Shown here: positions 21,185 to 33,800 of the stretch, piece by piece
Layout of the letters: the number at the start of each line of letters is the position of its first letter
Numbering within the stretch: position 1 is the first letter of the stretch
Assembly: GCA_002104945.1 (NCBI GenBank)
Contig: MCFH01000025.1
Location: forward strand, 62,001-126,000
DNA: 64,000 nt
Source of the DNA: Piromyces finnis
Lineage: Eukaryota > Neocallimastigomycota > Neocallimastigomycetes > Neocallimastigales > Neocallimastigaceae
Direction: 5' to 3'
Notes under the pieces: generated by a model
Seen by the model: the letters and a program-made list of their open reading frames with translations, nothing else
Told to the model about the DNA's origin: nothing
Databases searched by the model: none
Position numbers and translations under genes: made by a program

Positions 21185-22363
21185 ATGTCTTCAGAAAATA
21201 ATTATCAATATAATGAAGTTGAGGATGACGAAGCTTTTCTATTAGAAAATATTAATTTAGAAGAAAGTAAAAATGATATAGAAGAAGCTTTAATAAATAG
21301 AAATGAAAATGGAAAAAAAAATTCCAAATTTAATATAATTAAATCGTTAAAAAGAAATAAAGCGAAAATAATAAAAATAAATGTTGTAATTCTTATTATT
21401 TTATTTATCGCATATACTGTTATTGATATTTGTAACCGAGATGAAAATTATGTATTAAGAAAATATGTTAAAGTCGAAGATTCATACGATGCAAATGATA
21501 ATTATGATAATTGGAATAATAATACTGGTAATAAAAATGCATTTCTTGTCATGTTAACTTCTGAGGGTAATAGTGTTGATAATTATTATATGTACACTAG
21601 TACTATTGTATATAGATTACTTCATAAAGAAGAAACTCGTACTAGAAGAGATGATGTTGACGTTGTTATTATGGTTACTGAAGATGTAGCTGATTGGAAA
21701 TTAAGAGGTCTTCATAATCTTGGGGCCGTTATTAAACGCGTAAATAAAATCAGAATGGGTACAAACTATATTATTAATAGAAGATGGAGAAATTGCTATA
21801 CAAAATTACACATGTTTGAAATGACAGAGTATGACACAATTGTATATTTAGATGCTGATTTATTCATAAAGAAAAATATCGATGAATTATTTGATATAGC
21901 AAATGATGTTAGAAATACAACTGGTAGAAATGATTTCTTTGGTGCTGTAACCGATGGTTCAATAAAAATAAACTATAATAACAGAGAAAGAAAAGGAATG
22001 TTAAATGCAGGTATTATGATTTTAACACCTGAAATGAAAGTTTATAATGATTTAATTGAATTAGCACCAAAAAAAGAATTATATAATTCGGGTTTTATGG
22101 AACAAGGATTATTAAGTTATTATTATTCTGATTTTAATAATCAATTTAATCGTACACGCTATCATTTAGATGCCCGTTATAACGCTCAATGGTTGGATGA
22201 AAGTGCATATGATGAATACTACGATAAAGTATATATTATTCACCAAAAGATTGGAAATATTGAATCATCGAAAAGTAAACAAGTTCAAAAAAATATTTTT
22301 AATTCCATTGTTGAATGGATATCCTATGTAAATAACGAAAAATTAGATATTTCTTATGATTAA
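21185..22363 (+). CDS. Type II membrane glycosyltransferase family 8 (glycogenin-like fold)
   Basis: Single-exon gene, 392 residues. It has a short acidic N-terminus, one hydrophobic anchor at about 64-82 preceded by Lys/Arg-rich residues (type II topology, so a lumenal Golgi or ER catalytic domain), a stem, and a GT8 domain from about 118 to 357. The Mn2+/nucleotide-sugar DXD motif is DAD at 223-225 in DTIVYLDADLFIKKNIDELF. Further family blocks are RRWRNCYTKLHMF, MLNAGIMILTP, NSGFMEQGLL, ARYNAQW and the closing HQKIG. GT8 enzymes are retaining transferases using UDP-sugars. The membrane anchor argues against true glycogenin, which is soluble and self-glucosylating, and favours a role in protein or cell-wall glycosylation. 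The acceptor is unknown. It converges on the GPCR gene. Confidence 0.88.
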   Translation: MSSENNYQYNEVEDDEAFLLENINLEESKNDIEEALINRNENGKKNSKFNIIKSLKRNKAKIIKINVVILIILFIAYTVIDICNRDENYVLRKYVKVEDSYDANDNYDNWNNNTGNKNAFLVMLTSEGNSVDNYYMYTSTIVYRLLHKEETRTRRDDVDVVIMVTEDVADWKLRGLHNLGAVIKRVNKIRMGTNYIINRRWRNCYTKLHMFEMTEYDTIVYLDADLFIKKNIDELFDIANDVRNTTGRNDFFGAVTDGSIKINYNNRERKGMLNAGIMILTPEMKVYNDLIELAPKKELYNSGFMEQGLLSYYYSDFNNQFNRTRYHLDARYNAQWLDESAYDEYYDKVYIIHQKIGNIESSKSKQVQKNIFNSIVEWISYVNNEKLDISYD

Positions 22364-23548
22364 AGCATTATTACCATATAGGAAGTTTAAATTTCATTAA
22401 AAATTATAATACCTATGTAAATGAATTCTTTTTTTTTTTTTTATATATATACTAAGAATAAAAAAGAAAACCATGCATAAATAAATAGATATAAATAATA
22501 TAAATTATTATTATTATCATACAATGATGATATTATAATAAATAATAAGAATAGAAATAAAAAAAAAACATAATATAATAATTAATATAAGAATAAATAA
22601 AAAAAAATTATTAAATATATTAAGTAAAAAAAAAATAATAATAATAAAAGAAATATAAAAAATAAAAAAGTTTTTTATATATTAAAATAGTATAGCTACT
22701 TTTTGATATGGGTTTGTTTTATAAATAAAAAATTAAAACACTTTTTTAGCTTATTTAAGCATAATAGAGAAAAATAGTGTTGTTGTAAGTGTATAGTATT
22801 TTGTGATAAAGAAAGAATTGTATAATAATCTAATGTTAAATAGAATTAGACCTAACTGTTAAATTAACACCTAAATACATAAAACTCTATTAAATCATAT
22901 GAACTGTCTTTATAAAAAATTGTAATAATCCAATGTTAAAATCTTAACTGTTAAATTAATACCTCTAATACAATGTCCCAATCTATATTAAAAAAAAAAA
23001 AAAAAAGAAAGAAAGAAAAAAGAAAAAAAGGGAAAAAATAATTTCTTTAATACTACATTAATACAGTATTATTCTAATTTTTTTTTATTATTATTATTTT
23101 GTGGTATTTTATTTTTATTTTTTTTTTTTTTTTTTTTTTATAATATATATAAATTTTAAATACAATAAAATAATTAATTTTAGTAAAATTACAAAGTATT
23201 AAAGTAAAAAAAAAAAAAAATAAATAAATAAAAAAAAAATGTAGAGGATATTTTTTTTAGTTTATAATTATATGGTTAATGAAGAAATTTATATATACAT
23301 AATATCTTTTTTATTAATTATTTACTAGTAGATTGTTTAATTTTTTGTAATTATTATAATTATTATTAATATTATTATATTATATATGGGTAATTCATGT
23401 ATATTATTATTATTATATTATTATATTATTTATGGTTTTATGGATTACGATTATTATATATTCATGTTTTTTTTTTCTATTTTGTTTTTGTTTTGTTTTG
23501 ATTAATTATTGTAAAAAAAAAAAAAATAAAAAAAATGCTGAAGATTTA
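22364..23548. other. Convergent intergenic region between GT8 and GPCR genes
   Basis: AT-rich DNA with many homopolymers. A diverged direct repeat sits at about 22815-22880 and 22918-22970; both copies hold taataatc, aatgttaaa and aactgttaaatta. No gene seen. Confidence 0.55.
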
Positions 23549-26500
23549 TTATTCACTATTTACAGTTATATTTTTAATACTAACATTCTTTTCCTCATCT
23601 GGCTGTTCACTAGCCTTCTTTTCTCCACTTACTGGTGCAGGTTTTTCAAGTGGTAATTCAGATATTATATTAATGTGTAATTTCCATAATTTCGGTGTAA
23701 ACATAAATACCAAAATAATATCAGCCGACAAAATAATCATCAACGATTGAATAAGGAAAAGTGTGGTATGATCAAGACCCTTGATATTAACAATAAACAT
23801 TAAAATAATCATACAAATAACAATACCGTAAATTGAAAGACCGATAACCTTGGATTCATTGTATTCTGAATAGACATTCTTAACCTTATAGACAAGGTAA
23901 CAACCATATACTAAGGCCAAACCATTAATAACAATTAATGATGTTTGAATATAGGTACCTAAACTAGAGGTATTTTTACAAATGTAATAATGCATTGATC
24001 TTGTAAATTTCTTTACATCAGGTTCCATACCTGCAGCTGAACTCCAAATAGTTACCAAGGTTAATTCAATACCAAGAAGAATACATAAATACATAATCAA
24101 ATTTGAATCCTTAACTTGGAAGTTAATCTTATCGAAAATAACCTTTATTCTAAAGGTTTTGAGAAGAAGTGAGAAGAAGGTTAAACCGAAGGTTAATACA
24201 AGAATATATGGTCTTAATATACATATAAATTTGGTTGGTTTTCCAATGAATGTTAAAATACTGACAAAGGCTAACATAATACCAACTAACATATTAATTA
24301 AGAAGAGTGGTGATGATCTACGAATTTCAATAAAGTTTCTATGTTTAATTAAGTAATAGGTAACCACAGATGTAATAATAAGTTCAATTGCTACAATAAT
24401 TATCATAATTATTGTTGTTGTGCTTCCAAGTTCAACATATTTATCTTTTTATTTAATAATAGATAGTGAAAATATAAAGGAGAGTGGATTAAACAATATA
24501 TATAATAAAGAAAAAGTATATGTTTAAATATTTTTAATAATTATTAAATATAATTTTTTTACTATTATTATTTCTTAATTTTTTTTTTATTTTGCATGAT
24601 ATTTTACCTTGGAAATAATCTGAAAACACACTCATTAATTGTTGAAGTGTTTTAACTTCTTTATCTGAACCTGAACCCTTACTTGTACTATCAGAAGCAT
24701 CTTTAAAGTAACCCTTTGCTTTATCGAAAAATTCATTAAACTTTTCAAGGAATTCTTCTTGATAGAATGCACTATATGGTGCCAAAATATGATCCTTTGC
24801 TATATCTCTATAAAATCCACAATTAATTCTATCACAATATTTCTTATTATTAAGAGATCCATCTATTATAAATATTATAAAAATAATTTAATATTTTGAT
24901 TAATTTTTGTCCATCATAAAAACATTATTCTTTATTTAATATTATATATTTCATAATTCTTTTTTTCTTTGTATTTTTTTTTTTCTATACTAACCTTGTT
25001 CAATTAAAGATGAATATACAGGAAGATCATAAAAATCATCTTCTTGAATCAATTGTTTCATAAATTCTTTACTTGTAAAAGTTTTAACAACTTTAACAGC
25101 TTCGTCAAAAACATTTTCATTAACTGAAGATGGAACACAAATGTATATACCTTTATTAATGGTTCTGGAATTTGTAAATCTATTTTGTTCATAAACCATT
25201 TTACTTATTTGGAATGATTTATTTTCATCTCTATCATTTTTCTTTTGAAATTCTGTAGTGACATTATAATAAAAACTAGACCAATTTCTCATAAAAATAG
25301 CCTTTCCTTCATTGAAACGAATTACACCATATTCTGAGTTTAAATGCCATGCATATTCTTTATTATTATTATTTTATTTCATTTATTTTTTTTTTAATTT
25401 AATAATATATTTTCCCAATTATATTTTATTATTTCAAATGATATTTCAATTTTATAAATATAAATAGTTTTTTAACAATTAATTTTAAAAATCTTTAAAA
25501 ATTTATATATTATTTGTGACGACTTACCATCAATAATACCATTATCAAATAAATATTTAAATTCTCCTATAGTACTGTTTGCTTCTTTTTCAATATTTTT
25601 ATAAGTTAATTTATTTCTAGTATTTAAAATATTTTCAAATAAATTATAGAAAAATTCACGATATTCTTTTTTAATTAATTATATTGCAATATGGGATTAT
25701 CGAAAGCCATCACCATCATCATATAAAAATATAAAAAAGAATTTCAATTAGACCATGTGATTATCATATGTTTTATATTTTTGTTGCATGTGGAAATCAT
25801 GTTGTTATATTAAATTTAACCAATAAAATTTTAGTAATTGATATTTTTCTATATTAATTTTTAATTAATTTTTTAAATTTTTAATCTATTTTTTAATATT
25901 CATTTTGGGTAGAAACTTGTCCCTTTTTTTTATTTTGTTATATTTTTTAAATATTATATTGTTAAAATAGAAAAAAAAAGTTACCATTAAATTGACCAAT
26001 AAAAATAGTGTCAGTTTTTGGAAAATCAATTTCGTCAAGAATATCCTTTACATTACTGATATCATCCCAAGTTGTTGGTGTTTTAACTGGAAGATCTGTT
26101 CTATAATACAAGATACCATAATCTAAGAACAATGGCTTTATTATTTTGATTTCATAATAATAAAAAAGTTTTTGTTGTTATTATTTTATTTTTAATTAAT
26201 CATCACAATTTGACGGTTTATTTGTATAATTTGGGTATATATATATATTTTTATGGAAAGATAGGATTATATTAATTTTTTGATTATTAATATTGTAATA
26301 AATATAAAAAAAAAATTATTTATTAATAAATTGTATTGCGTGGAAAATTAAAAAAAAAAAATTTTTTTATTATTTGATAGAGTTTAATAAAGTAAACAAA
26401 AAAAAAAAAAAACTAGTTTTTAAAACTTTAAAAGGTAAAGGAATATATAAACCGTTTTATTTGAAAAGTATTCCTAACGATTCATTTTATCTATAATAAT

Positions 26501-27058
26501 ATAAATATATAAATGATTTCTTACCAATGCTGTTATATTGGCATGTTCTTTATTTGCTGTCAAATCTTTAAATAATTCACTATATGCTTCTCCTTCAACA
26601 CTATCTGCCATACGTTCATTGGCAACATCTTCTATTTCTCTATAAATATTTTTAATAGAATTATAATATTGATCATATAACGTTGGTTCTACCATAGCAA
26701 CATCACAATGATACAATGAAAAACTTTTTACATAGTCTTCCATATTTTGATAATAACTATACATCAACCTATTATTGTCTTGGTTTAAGATATAATTATA
26801 TGCTTTACTAAATATTTTTTCATATTTTCTATATTTCTCTGGAAAACATAAGTTTACAGTATCTTGTTGATGTGTATTTTGTGGATTATTTAGTTTTTGA
26901 AAATAGTTATTTTCATTTCCATTATATGAAGAAGTTAATAAGTCCTCTTCATCTTTATATTCTTCAATAATATCAGGTAAAGAAACTACAAATACTATTT
27001 GACAAACTGTTATATTAAATATTATTATTATTATTATTTGTATATATTTTTTTTTCAT
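23549..27058 (-). CDS. Class C (GABA-B-like) G-protein-coupled receptor with solute-binding-protein ectodomain
   Basis: Six exons on the minus strand, 27058-26525, 26135-25985, 25665-25528, 25357-24995, 24862-24608 and 24444-23549, give 778 residues in one frame. A signal peptide (about 1-27: MKKKYIQ, an Ile-rich core, then VFVVSLP) leads into an ectodomain of about 450 residues. This carries features of bacterial extracellular solute-binding proteins: LFLDYGILYYRTDLP, then TTWDDI, FIGQFNEYREFFYNL and FNEGKAIFMRNWSS. Seven hydrophobic segments follow from about 490 to 740 (7TM_3 type), with CILRPYILVLTFGLTFFSLL, LKTFRI and the last-helix FMFTPKLWKL. A short acidic cytoplasmic tail ends it. 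The expected role is surface sensing of an extracellular solute, perhaps a sugar, through G proteins; the ligand is unknown. Receptors of this design are known from anaerobic gut fungi. Confidence 0.92.
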
Positions 27059-29984
27059 TATCCGTTTATTTTTAAGAGTATGTATATGTATATTAATTTA
27101 TCAACATATAGCATTAAATAAATACACAAAAATGAAGTGATAATATAATGTTTATGATATATAGTATATATAGAGTGTAAAGTATATATTATTAAAAAAT
27201 ATATATATTTATTAGAAAATGTATTATAGTTTTTAAAAAGTGTATTGTAACTATAGTTTGTTTGATATATTCTATTGATAGAAGAGGTTTTTTTTAATTA
27301 TTATTATTATTATTATTTTGATAATTCATCAAACTTTTTATGATACCTAATAAAAATGTTATCAGTGGAAAACTCAGTATCCTTTTCATTATGAAATATA
27401 TATTCTTTTTATTATGTATATATAACTTTTAAATATTGAGCTTTTTTTTTGGTATATAATAGAGGGTGGTTAAACGAATTAAAAGTAATATATATACTTT
27501 TGATAAATAAAAAACAATACTTCTATAATAATTTTTAAAGAAAAAACAAGAAAAAAAAATTTTTTTAAAAAAAAAAAAAAGGAAAATAAATTATTAAAAG
27601 ATAAAATTATTATTAAAAAATATTTTAAAAATTATAATTTTACATATATTTTTAATATAAAAAAAAAAAAAAAAAAGAAATTATTCAAATAAAATCATAG
27701 GAAATATTCAAGTAAAATTAGTTGTTTTTTTAACTTTATTTATAATTCCTTTTATTGTAATAATAATATTATTATTTTTATTTTAAATGTAATCTAAATT
27801 TATATAAAATTAATTATTTAAAAAATATCAACATTATAATATAAAAAAAAAAAAGTGCGAATTATCTCAAATTTTATTTATAGATTGAACCTATAAAATT
27901 TTATATTGTATTTATAAATTGAATATAGAATTAAAACAAATATAAAAAAAAAAAATTACAGATTTTTCATGACATTACTCATTTTACATAATAAATAGAA
28001 TTAACTTTAAATTTTATTATTATTAAATTTATAATGATAAGGATAACATTAAGAAAGTATAAAGCTTTTATATATTTAAAATAGGTTCATCTAACAAAAA
28101 ATAGTAAAAAGAAAGTTTATTATAATATACATTCATGTAAAATTAAATTTTAACTTTTCTAAACTAAAGAATAAATAGCATAAAGTTTAATTTATTTATA
28201 TTACGAAATAAGAAAGATATAATAAACTCTTCTATAAGAATAATAAATTATAATAATCATTACAATAATAATAAAGATAAAAAGTTAATTATTAAGAAAT
28301 TGGAGATTAAAATAATAAAGAAATGAACATCAGGTTATTGTTTAACATCACTATTTCAATAGTATAGAATAAAACTTTAAAATAGTACATTGTTATTTTC
28401 ATACTTTGAAATAAGAATAAAAAATTCTTATATCTAATTATTAAATATTTATTCATAACTTTGTTAAAAATATAATTATTGATATTTTTTATTCTTATTT
28501 TAAAGTTATGAATAAATATTTAATAATTAGATATAATAGTGTAATTACATATATATTTTATAAATTGTACTTTTTTTTTTTACTATTAATTATGTATATT
28601 TTATAATTAATAAAACTATATTAAATTAAATTATTATTTTGATATAAATTGTAATTGTTATTACTAGTAATAAATTTCAAAAGAATAAAAAATAAAATTG
28701 AAAATTAACCTAATTTCCAATTATAGTTCAGTATTTTCTTTTATATTCTTATTTTTATAAAAGAAGATACTATTTAACTATTATATATAGTACTATAAAA
28801 AAGATATAAGACTAATTGTTTCCACAATTGGAAGCATTTAAGTTTTTAATACCATAATATTTACACAAAAAATACAAATAAAAAGATATTTCTTTTTTTT
28901 TTAATTAATAAATTTAAATTTTTATTTTTTTTATTCTTGTAAACTAAAAATATTATATATTATATATATTATATATTTTAAAAAAACTCTGAAGGTGAAA
29001 TTAAAAATATTATCCTATATGTATATTATAACAATAGAGAAGGATGATATCAATTTTATATATATATATATAAAAATATGAAAGTTGAAGAAACCTTTTT
29101 GTATAAAGTAATGGTGATTATTTCTATTCTTGGTGTCACATTTTCTATTAGTAGATAATTAACCAAATTTTTTTTTTTTTTATTTTATTAATTTTTTCAA
29201 TAACATATATAAAAAAGGTACACAAAGACATTTTAGACCTATTAAAGTTTATTTAAGGTAGTACAAAAACTTTTTTTTTAAAAAGATTGTTTTTTATTAA
29301 AACTTTAAATAATAAAAAAGGTTAATATTAAAATTACTTTTATTTAATTAGGATATGAAATAATAATAAACAAATAATGTATACATAATGTAGTAAATTT
29401 TATATAATATAATATATTGAAAATGTAGGAAATCACTAGAAAATGGTTAATAATTAAATATTTTAATTATAGTTTATATAGAATTTTGTGTCTTTATATT
29501 ATTTATTAGAAATAGGAAAATTGCAAACTTTTATTAATTAATCCCATAGGACATATTCCCATAATATTATGTATATTGCGAGTGAAAATTTATATGTTAT
29601 TATGATAGGAAAAATGGTAATATTAAAATAGTAGAAATAGTAGAAAAACAACTCAATAAAACATGAAGCCTAAACAGTTTATAAAATTAAAAAACAATTA
29701 AAAGGATAAAGCTCATTAAAAAGAAAATTTAAAAAGTTTATAAATACATTTTTTTTATAACTGAATCCTATCAAATATAAATTATAAAAATATAGTTATT
29801 ATTATTTATGTATTTAAATAAAATAAAAATGTATAAGGATATAAGAAATAATATATAATAAATAATTCTTATTCACATATAGAGAATGTGGAGTTTTTTT
29901 TTTTTTTTGTAAAATATATTTTTAGGGTTAGAAGTCATTAAGTATTAAATAATACCTAATTATTATATATATATAATTCGTTTC
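27059..29984. other. AT-rich gene-poor region upstream of the GPCR gene
   Basis: No supported gene. The first few hundred bases must contain the GPCR promoter. A strong inverted repeat lies at 28429-28535 and poly-A tracts at 27560-27580 and 27660-27676. Confidence 0.5.
28429..28535. repeat. Perfect 34-bp inverted repeat (hairpin)
   Basis: Bases 28429-28462 and 28502-28535 are exact reverse complements (each arm holds ctaattattaaatatttatt or its complement), with a 39-base loop. A second pair, ataagaataaaaaa near 28410 and ttttttattcttat near 28485, also pairs, so the local structure is nested. No coding content. Confidence 0.88.
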
Positions 29985-30383
29985 AGTTTTTACCCTGATT
30001 GTTAAGGCATTTAACATACATTCGAAACCGTAGATACCCTTACATATCCATAGGGGTTTTATTCACTAATTTGCCCATGGATTAAGGTATCTACACAGGT
30101 AAGTATTGTTTGTTTCACCCAATAGGGCAATTTTTAATTTCATATACTATTCCATTTGTTAGTCACTTGAGAGGGTTGATATCGTTTCCAATATCTTCGG
30201 GAGGACAAGGGATACTGAATAGTATACAGTCTGGTTCCTAAAAGAGGAACTGTTAAGGACTCGTCCCTACTAGTCTACCCTCCTCTTAGGGTATTGTAAG
30301 CACCGACACCAAAACTGGTATGGCAAAATTATGTTCTGTACACTATCATGGGAAAACACATGACAAAGTTTAAAAAAAAAAAA
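29985..30383 (+). mobile_element. Possible second non-coding retroposon with short A tail
   Basis: About 385 bases of mixed composition stand in AT-rich DNA and end gacaaagttt followed by an A13 run (30371-30383). There is no reading frame. Short hairpins are visible, for example gttcc-taaaaga-ggaac at 30233-30249. It shares no clear similarity with the 3.2-kb retroposon or the LINE tail. The composition and A-rich 3' end suggest a SINE or truncated retroelement, but a non-coding RNA gene or other relic cannot be excluded. Confidence 0.4.
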
Positions 30384-30833
30384 AATAAATACATATCTAT
30401 AAACTTTGATATATCATTTATTTTATTTGAAATGGAAAAATTATCAATACAACATACATTTATAATATTTTAAAGGTTTTAAAATAAAAATTGTAGGGTA
30501 TAAGAACAAGATAATAAAAAAACTTTAAAATAGTATAAAATTGTAAAGAGGTAAATAGGAAGTTTCATCTAAAAAAAAAAACATATAAAATTTTAAAAAA
30601 TATATAGAATATTAAAAATCTCACTCATTTTTGGGGATTAAATAATTAAAATAAAGTTGAGCCTTTTCAGACATATTTTTTAATGGAGGAGAACAAATTC
30701 TTTTGAATTATTTTTTAATAGTTAATAAAATTAATTATTAGTATTGCTGTTTTATTTTTAATTAGATATAGGTGGGAAGCGAATCATAGGAATATAAGTA
30801 ATACAAATTAAAAAAAAAAAAAAGGTAATTCTT
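30384..30833. other. AT-rich spacer downstream of the large ankyrin gene
   Basis: The 3' flank of the ankyrin gene on the minus strand. No gene or repeat of note. Confidence 0.5.
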
Positions 30834-33800
30834 TTAAAGATAGGAATTAAGAATCATTGCTAATTTAGAATCTATTTTAGCTAGGGTTATTGCACTGACT
30901 CGATCCTTATTTATAATAGATACATCTGCATTAAAATATAAAAGAGTATTTACAATAGTATAATGTTTATTTATACAGGCTAAAATTAACGCAGAGTCTT
31001 GATGATTATTAATATCATTAATATTAATGCCAGTTTTTTGTAAACAATTGACTAATTCAACAGATCCATTGATACTAGCTATCATTAATGGGGTATCACC
31101 ATGATTATTTTTTATACCAGGGTTGGCATTATGCTTTAAAAGAAGTTCGACTAATGGTAAGTTTCTGTTTTGACAGGCATAGTGAAGTGGAGAATTTCCT
31201 TCTTGATCAAGACAATTTGGATCTGCATAATAGGCTAATAATAATTCTGCACAATAGGTATTATTGTTTTTTACTGCAAGACAAAGTGCTGTTTCGCCAT
31301 TTCTATTGATTTCATTAATATCTGGTACATGGGAAAGTAAAATACGTACAATTTTATCATAGTTATTACTGCAAGCAATCATTAAAGAGGTTTCTCCATT
31401 TTTGGGTGAAATTTTATTTATGTTGATGCCCTTTTCGAGGAGATAACGAACCAATCGAGCATTGTTATTATAGGTAGCAATGATTATATAGGAAAGTCCA
31501 CTAGATGGATCCATATAGTTCACATTACGATGTTCTTGTTCAAAGATATACTCTACAGCTTCCATTAGGTCCAACTTTATAAATGTCAATAATATTTTAT
31601 CATTAAATCTATAATTTGGGTCATGAATAAGATAATCAAATATCATCTTGATGACCTCTTTAATATCTAAAGTAGAAGAATAAAAGGTTTCTTCAAGGGT
31701 ATTGAAATTTTGATCAAGAAAACTTTCAATAACTGGAACTAATGCACGCTGGTCAATATCATAGTTAAGTAATATTTTTAACTTTGTTAAGCTGTCATGG
31801 TGAAGAATTAATTCTAAAATATCTTCACCTTTATTATTCATGATGCTGAAATTCAAAGGGAAGGGTGGATTTGAGAATAAGGCTAATAAAGTATCATTAT
31901 CTTCTCTACGAGCCGCAATTAACAATGGTGTGTCTCCTTCCTTATTTTGTTCATTTAATTTTACTTGATGTTCATAAAGCATTTTGATACTTTCCACATT
32001 GCCATTTCGACAGGCTAAATGTAAAGGTGTATTTCCATCATAATTTTTAATATTAAAATCAATACCACGATCTGCTAATAGTGTCATACATGAAAAATGA
32101 TTGTTAGCGCATGCTAATGAAAAGGCGGTATTATTATATCGATCACAAAGGTTGACATCCTTGATCTGATCAATGATAAGTTCTGCTTGTTCTCTGAAAC
32201 CATTCTCACAAAGATACATTAATGAATTTTTACCATACCAACTGGTCAAATTAATGTCAACATTATAATTTAGTAATAATTTCATAATCTTAATATCATT
32301 ATATTGACATGAAGTCATAAAGGCTGTTTCGTTCCACATACCATAGGCTTTATTAATATCTGCTTGGTGTTGAATTAAATACTCAATTAAATCTATATTT
32401 TTATTTTCACATGCTTGCATTAAAACACTTTTATGATTACTATTTTTGCTGTTGAGATCGGCACCTTGTTCAATCAACTGTTCAACTATTTTTTGATGAT
32501 TTTTACGGCATGCAATGAATAATGCTGTTTCACCATTCTTGTTTCTAATAGTGATATCTACCTTTCGATTTAATAAATATTCAGCAATATCAACATGATC
32601 CTTTTCAATGGCAGCCATCAAAGCAGTATTGCCAAATTTATTCCTTAAATTTAATGAAGAATTTTTTGAAATTAATTGTTGAACAATAGATAAATTACCA
32701 CTTTCTGCCGCAGTAATTAATGCTGTATTTTTTCTTCCATTAATTTCATTAATTTGTACGCTTGGTTGATTTAAGAGAACTTTAACAACTTCTAATTGAT
32801 CTGTAAAACATGCAATTATTAGTGGGGTATTACCATTGAAGCATTTATAATTAATATTGACTGGGTATTGGAGAAGAAATTGAATCATATTATAATTTTT
32901 TTTCAGGCATGCCCAAATTAATGGGGTTCTTCTTTTATCATCAAAAATATTGACATTGGCATCATGCTTGAGAAGTACTTCTAAAATTGAAAGATTCTCA
33001 TTATGAATTGCTGCTATTAATGCTGAATTGCCATAACTATCTTTTCTTTCCATATTTGCATTAGCGTCTAATAAAAGACAAACTAACTCTAAATTATTGC
33101 TTTCTGATGCTATGATTAATGGTGTTTTATCTTTCTCATTGGTGACATTGACGTTAGCACCATATTTTAATAATAATTTTACAAATTCAATATTACCATT
33201 TTTACAGGATAATAATAATGAAGTATTTATATCTTCTTTTGATATACCAATGCTATCAAGTAATAAATGAGCAATATCAATACTGTTTGATAGGCAAGCA
33301 ATATATAATGGTGTATTTTTCTGGCTATTTTTGATTTGTAAATTAGCATTTATTTTCAAATATGCAATAACCATATCTACATTGCCATATTGACAAGCAC
33401 AGTTTAATGATTTCCACTCAGAGTTACCTTTTAGTTCTAGATATTTATTTGGGTTGTCAATAAATGTTTTTCTTACAATACCATCATTATTTTCATAGAG
33501 TATAGAAAAAATGAGTAAAATGTCAATATTTATCTCTTGATTGTTTTTTAGTATATCATATAAATTGAAAGTGGTTAAAGTTTCATTTGTATGAGATATT
33601 ATTTTTTGTATATTTACAGATTGATCTTCATCCAAAGTTGTAGAAGAATTCTTATTTTCAGCATAATCTTCTATCATTCTATTATTATTATTGTAGTAGA
33701 GGTACAAATATAAATCCAATTTATGTTGGATAAGCTCCTGAATAACACAATTACTATTAAATAATAAATCCAGGTAACGGGTGTCATTGTTAATAGAAGC

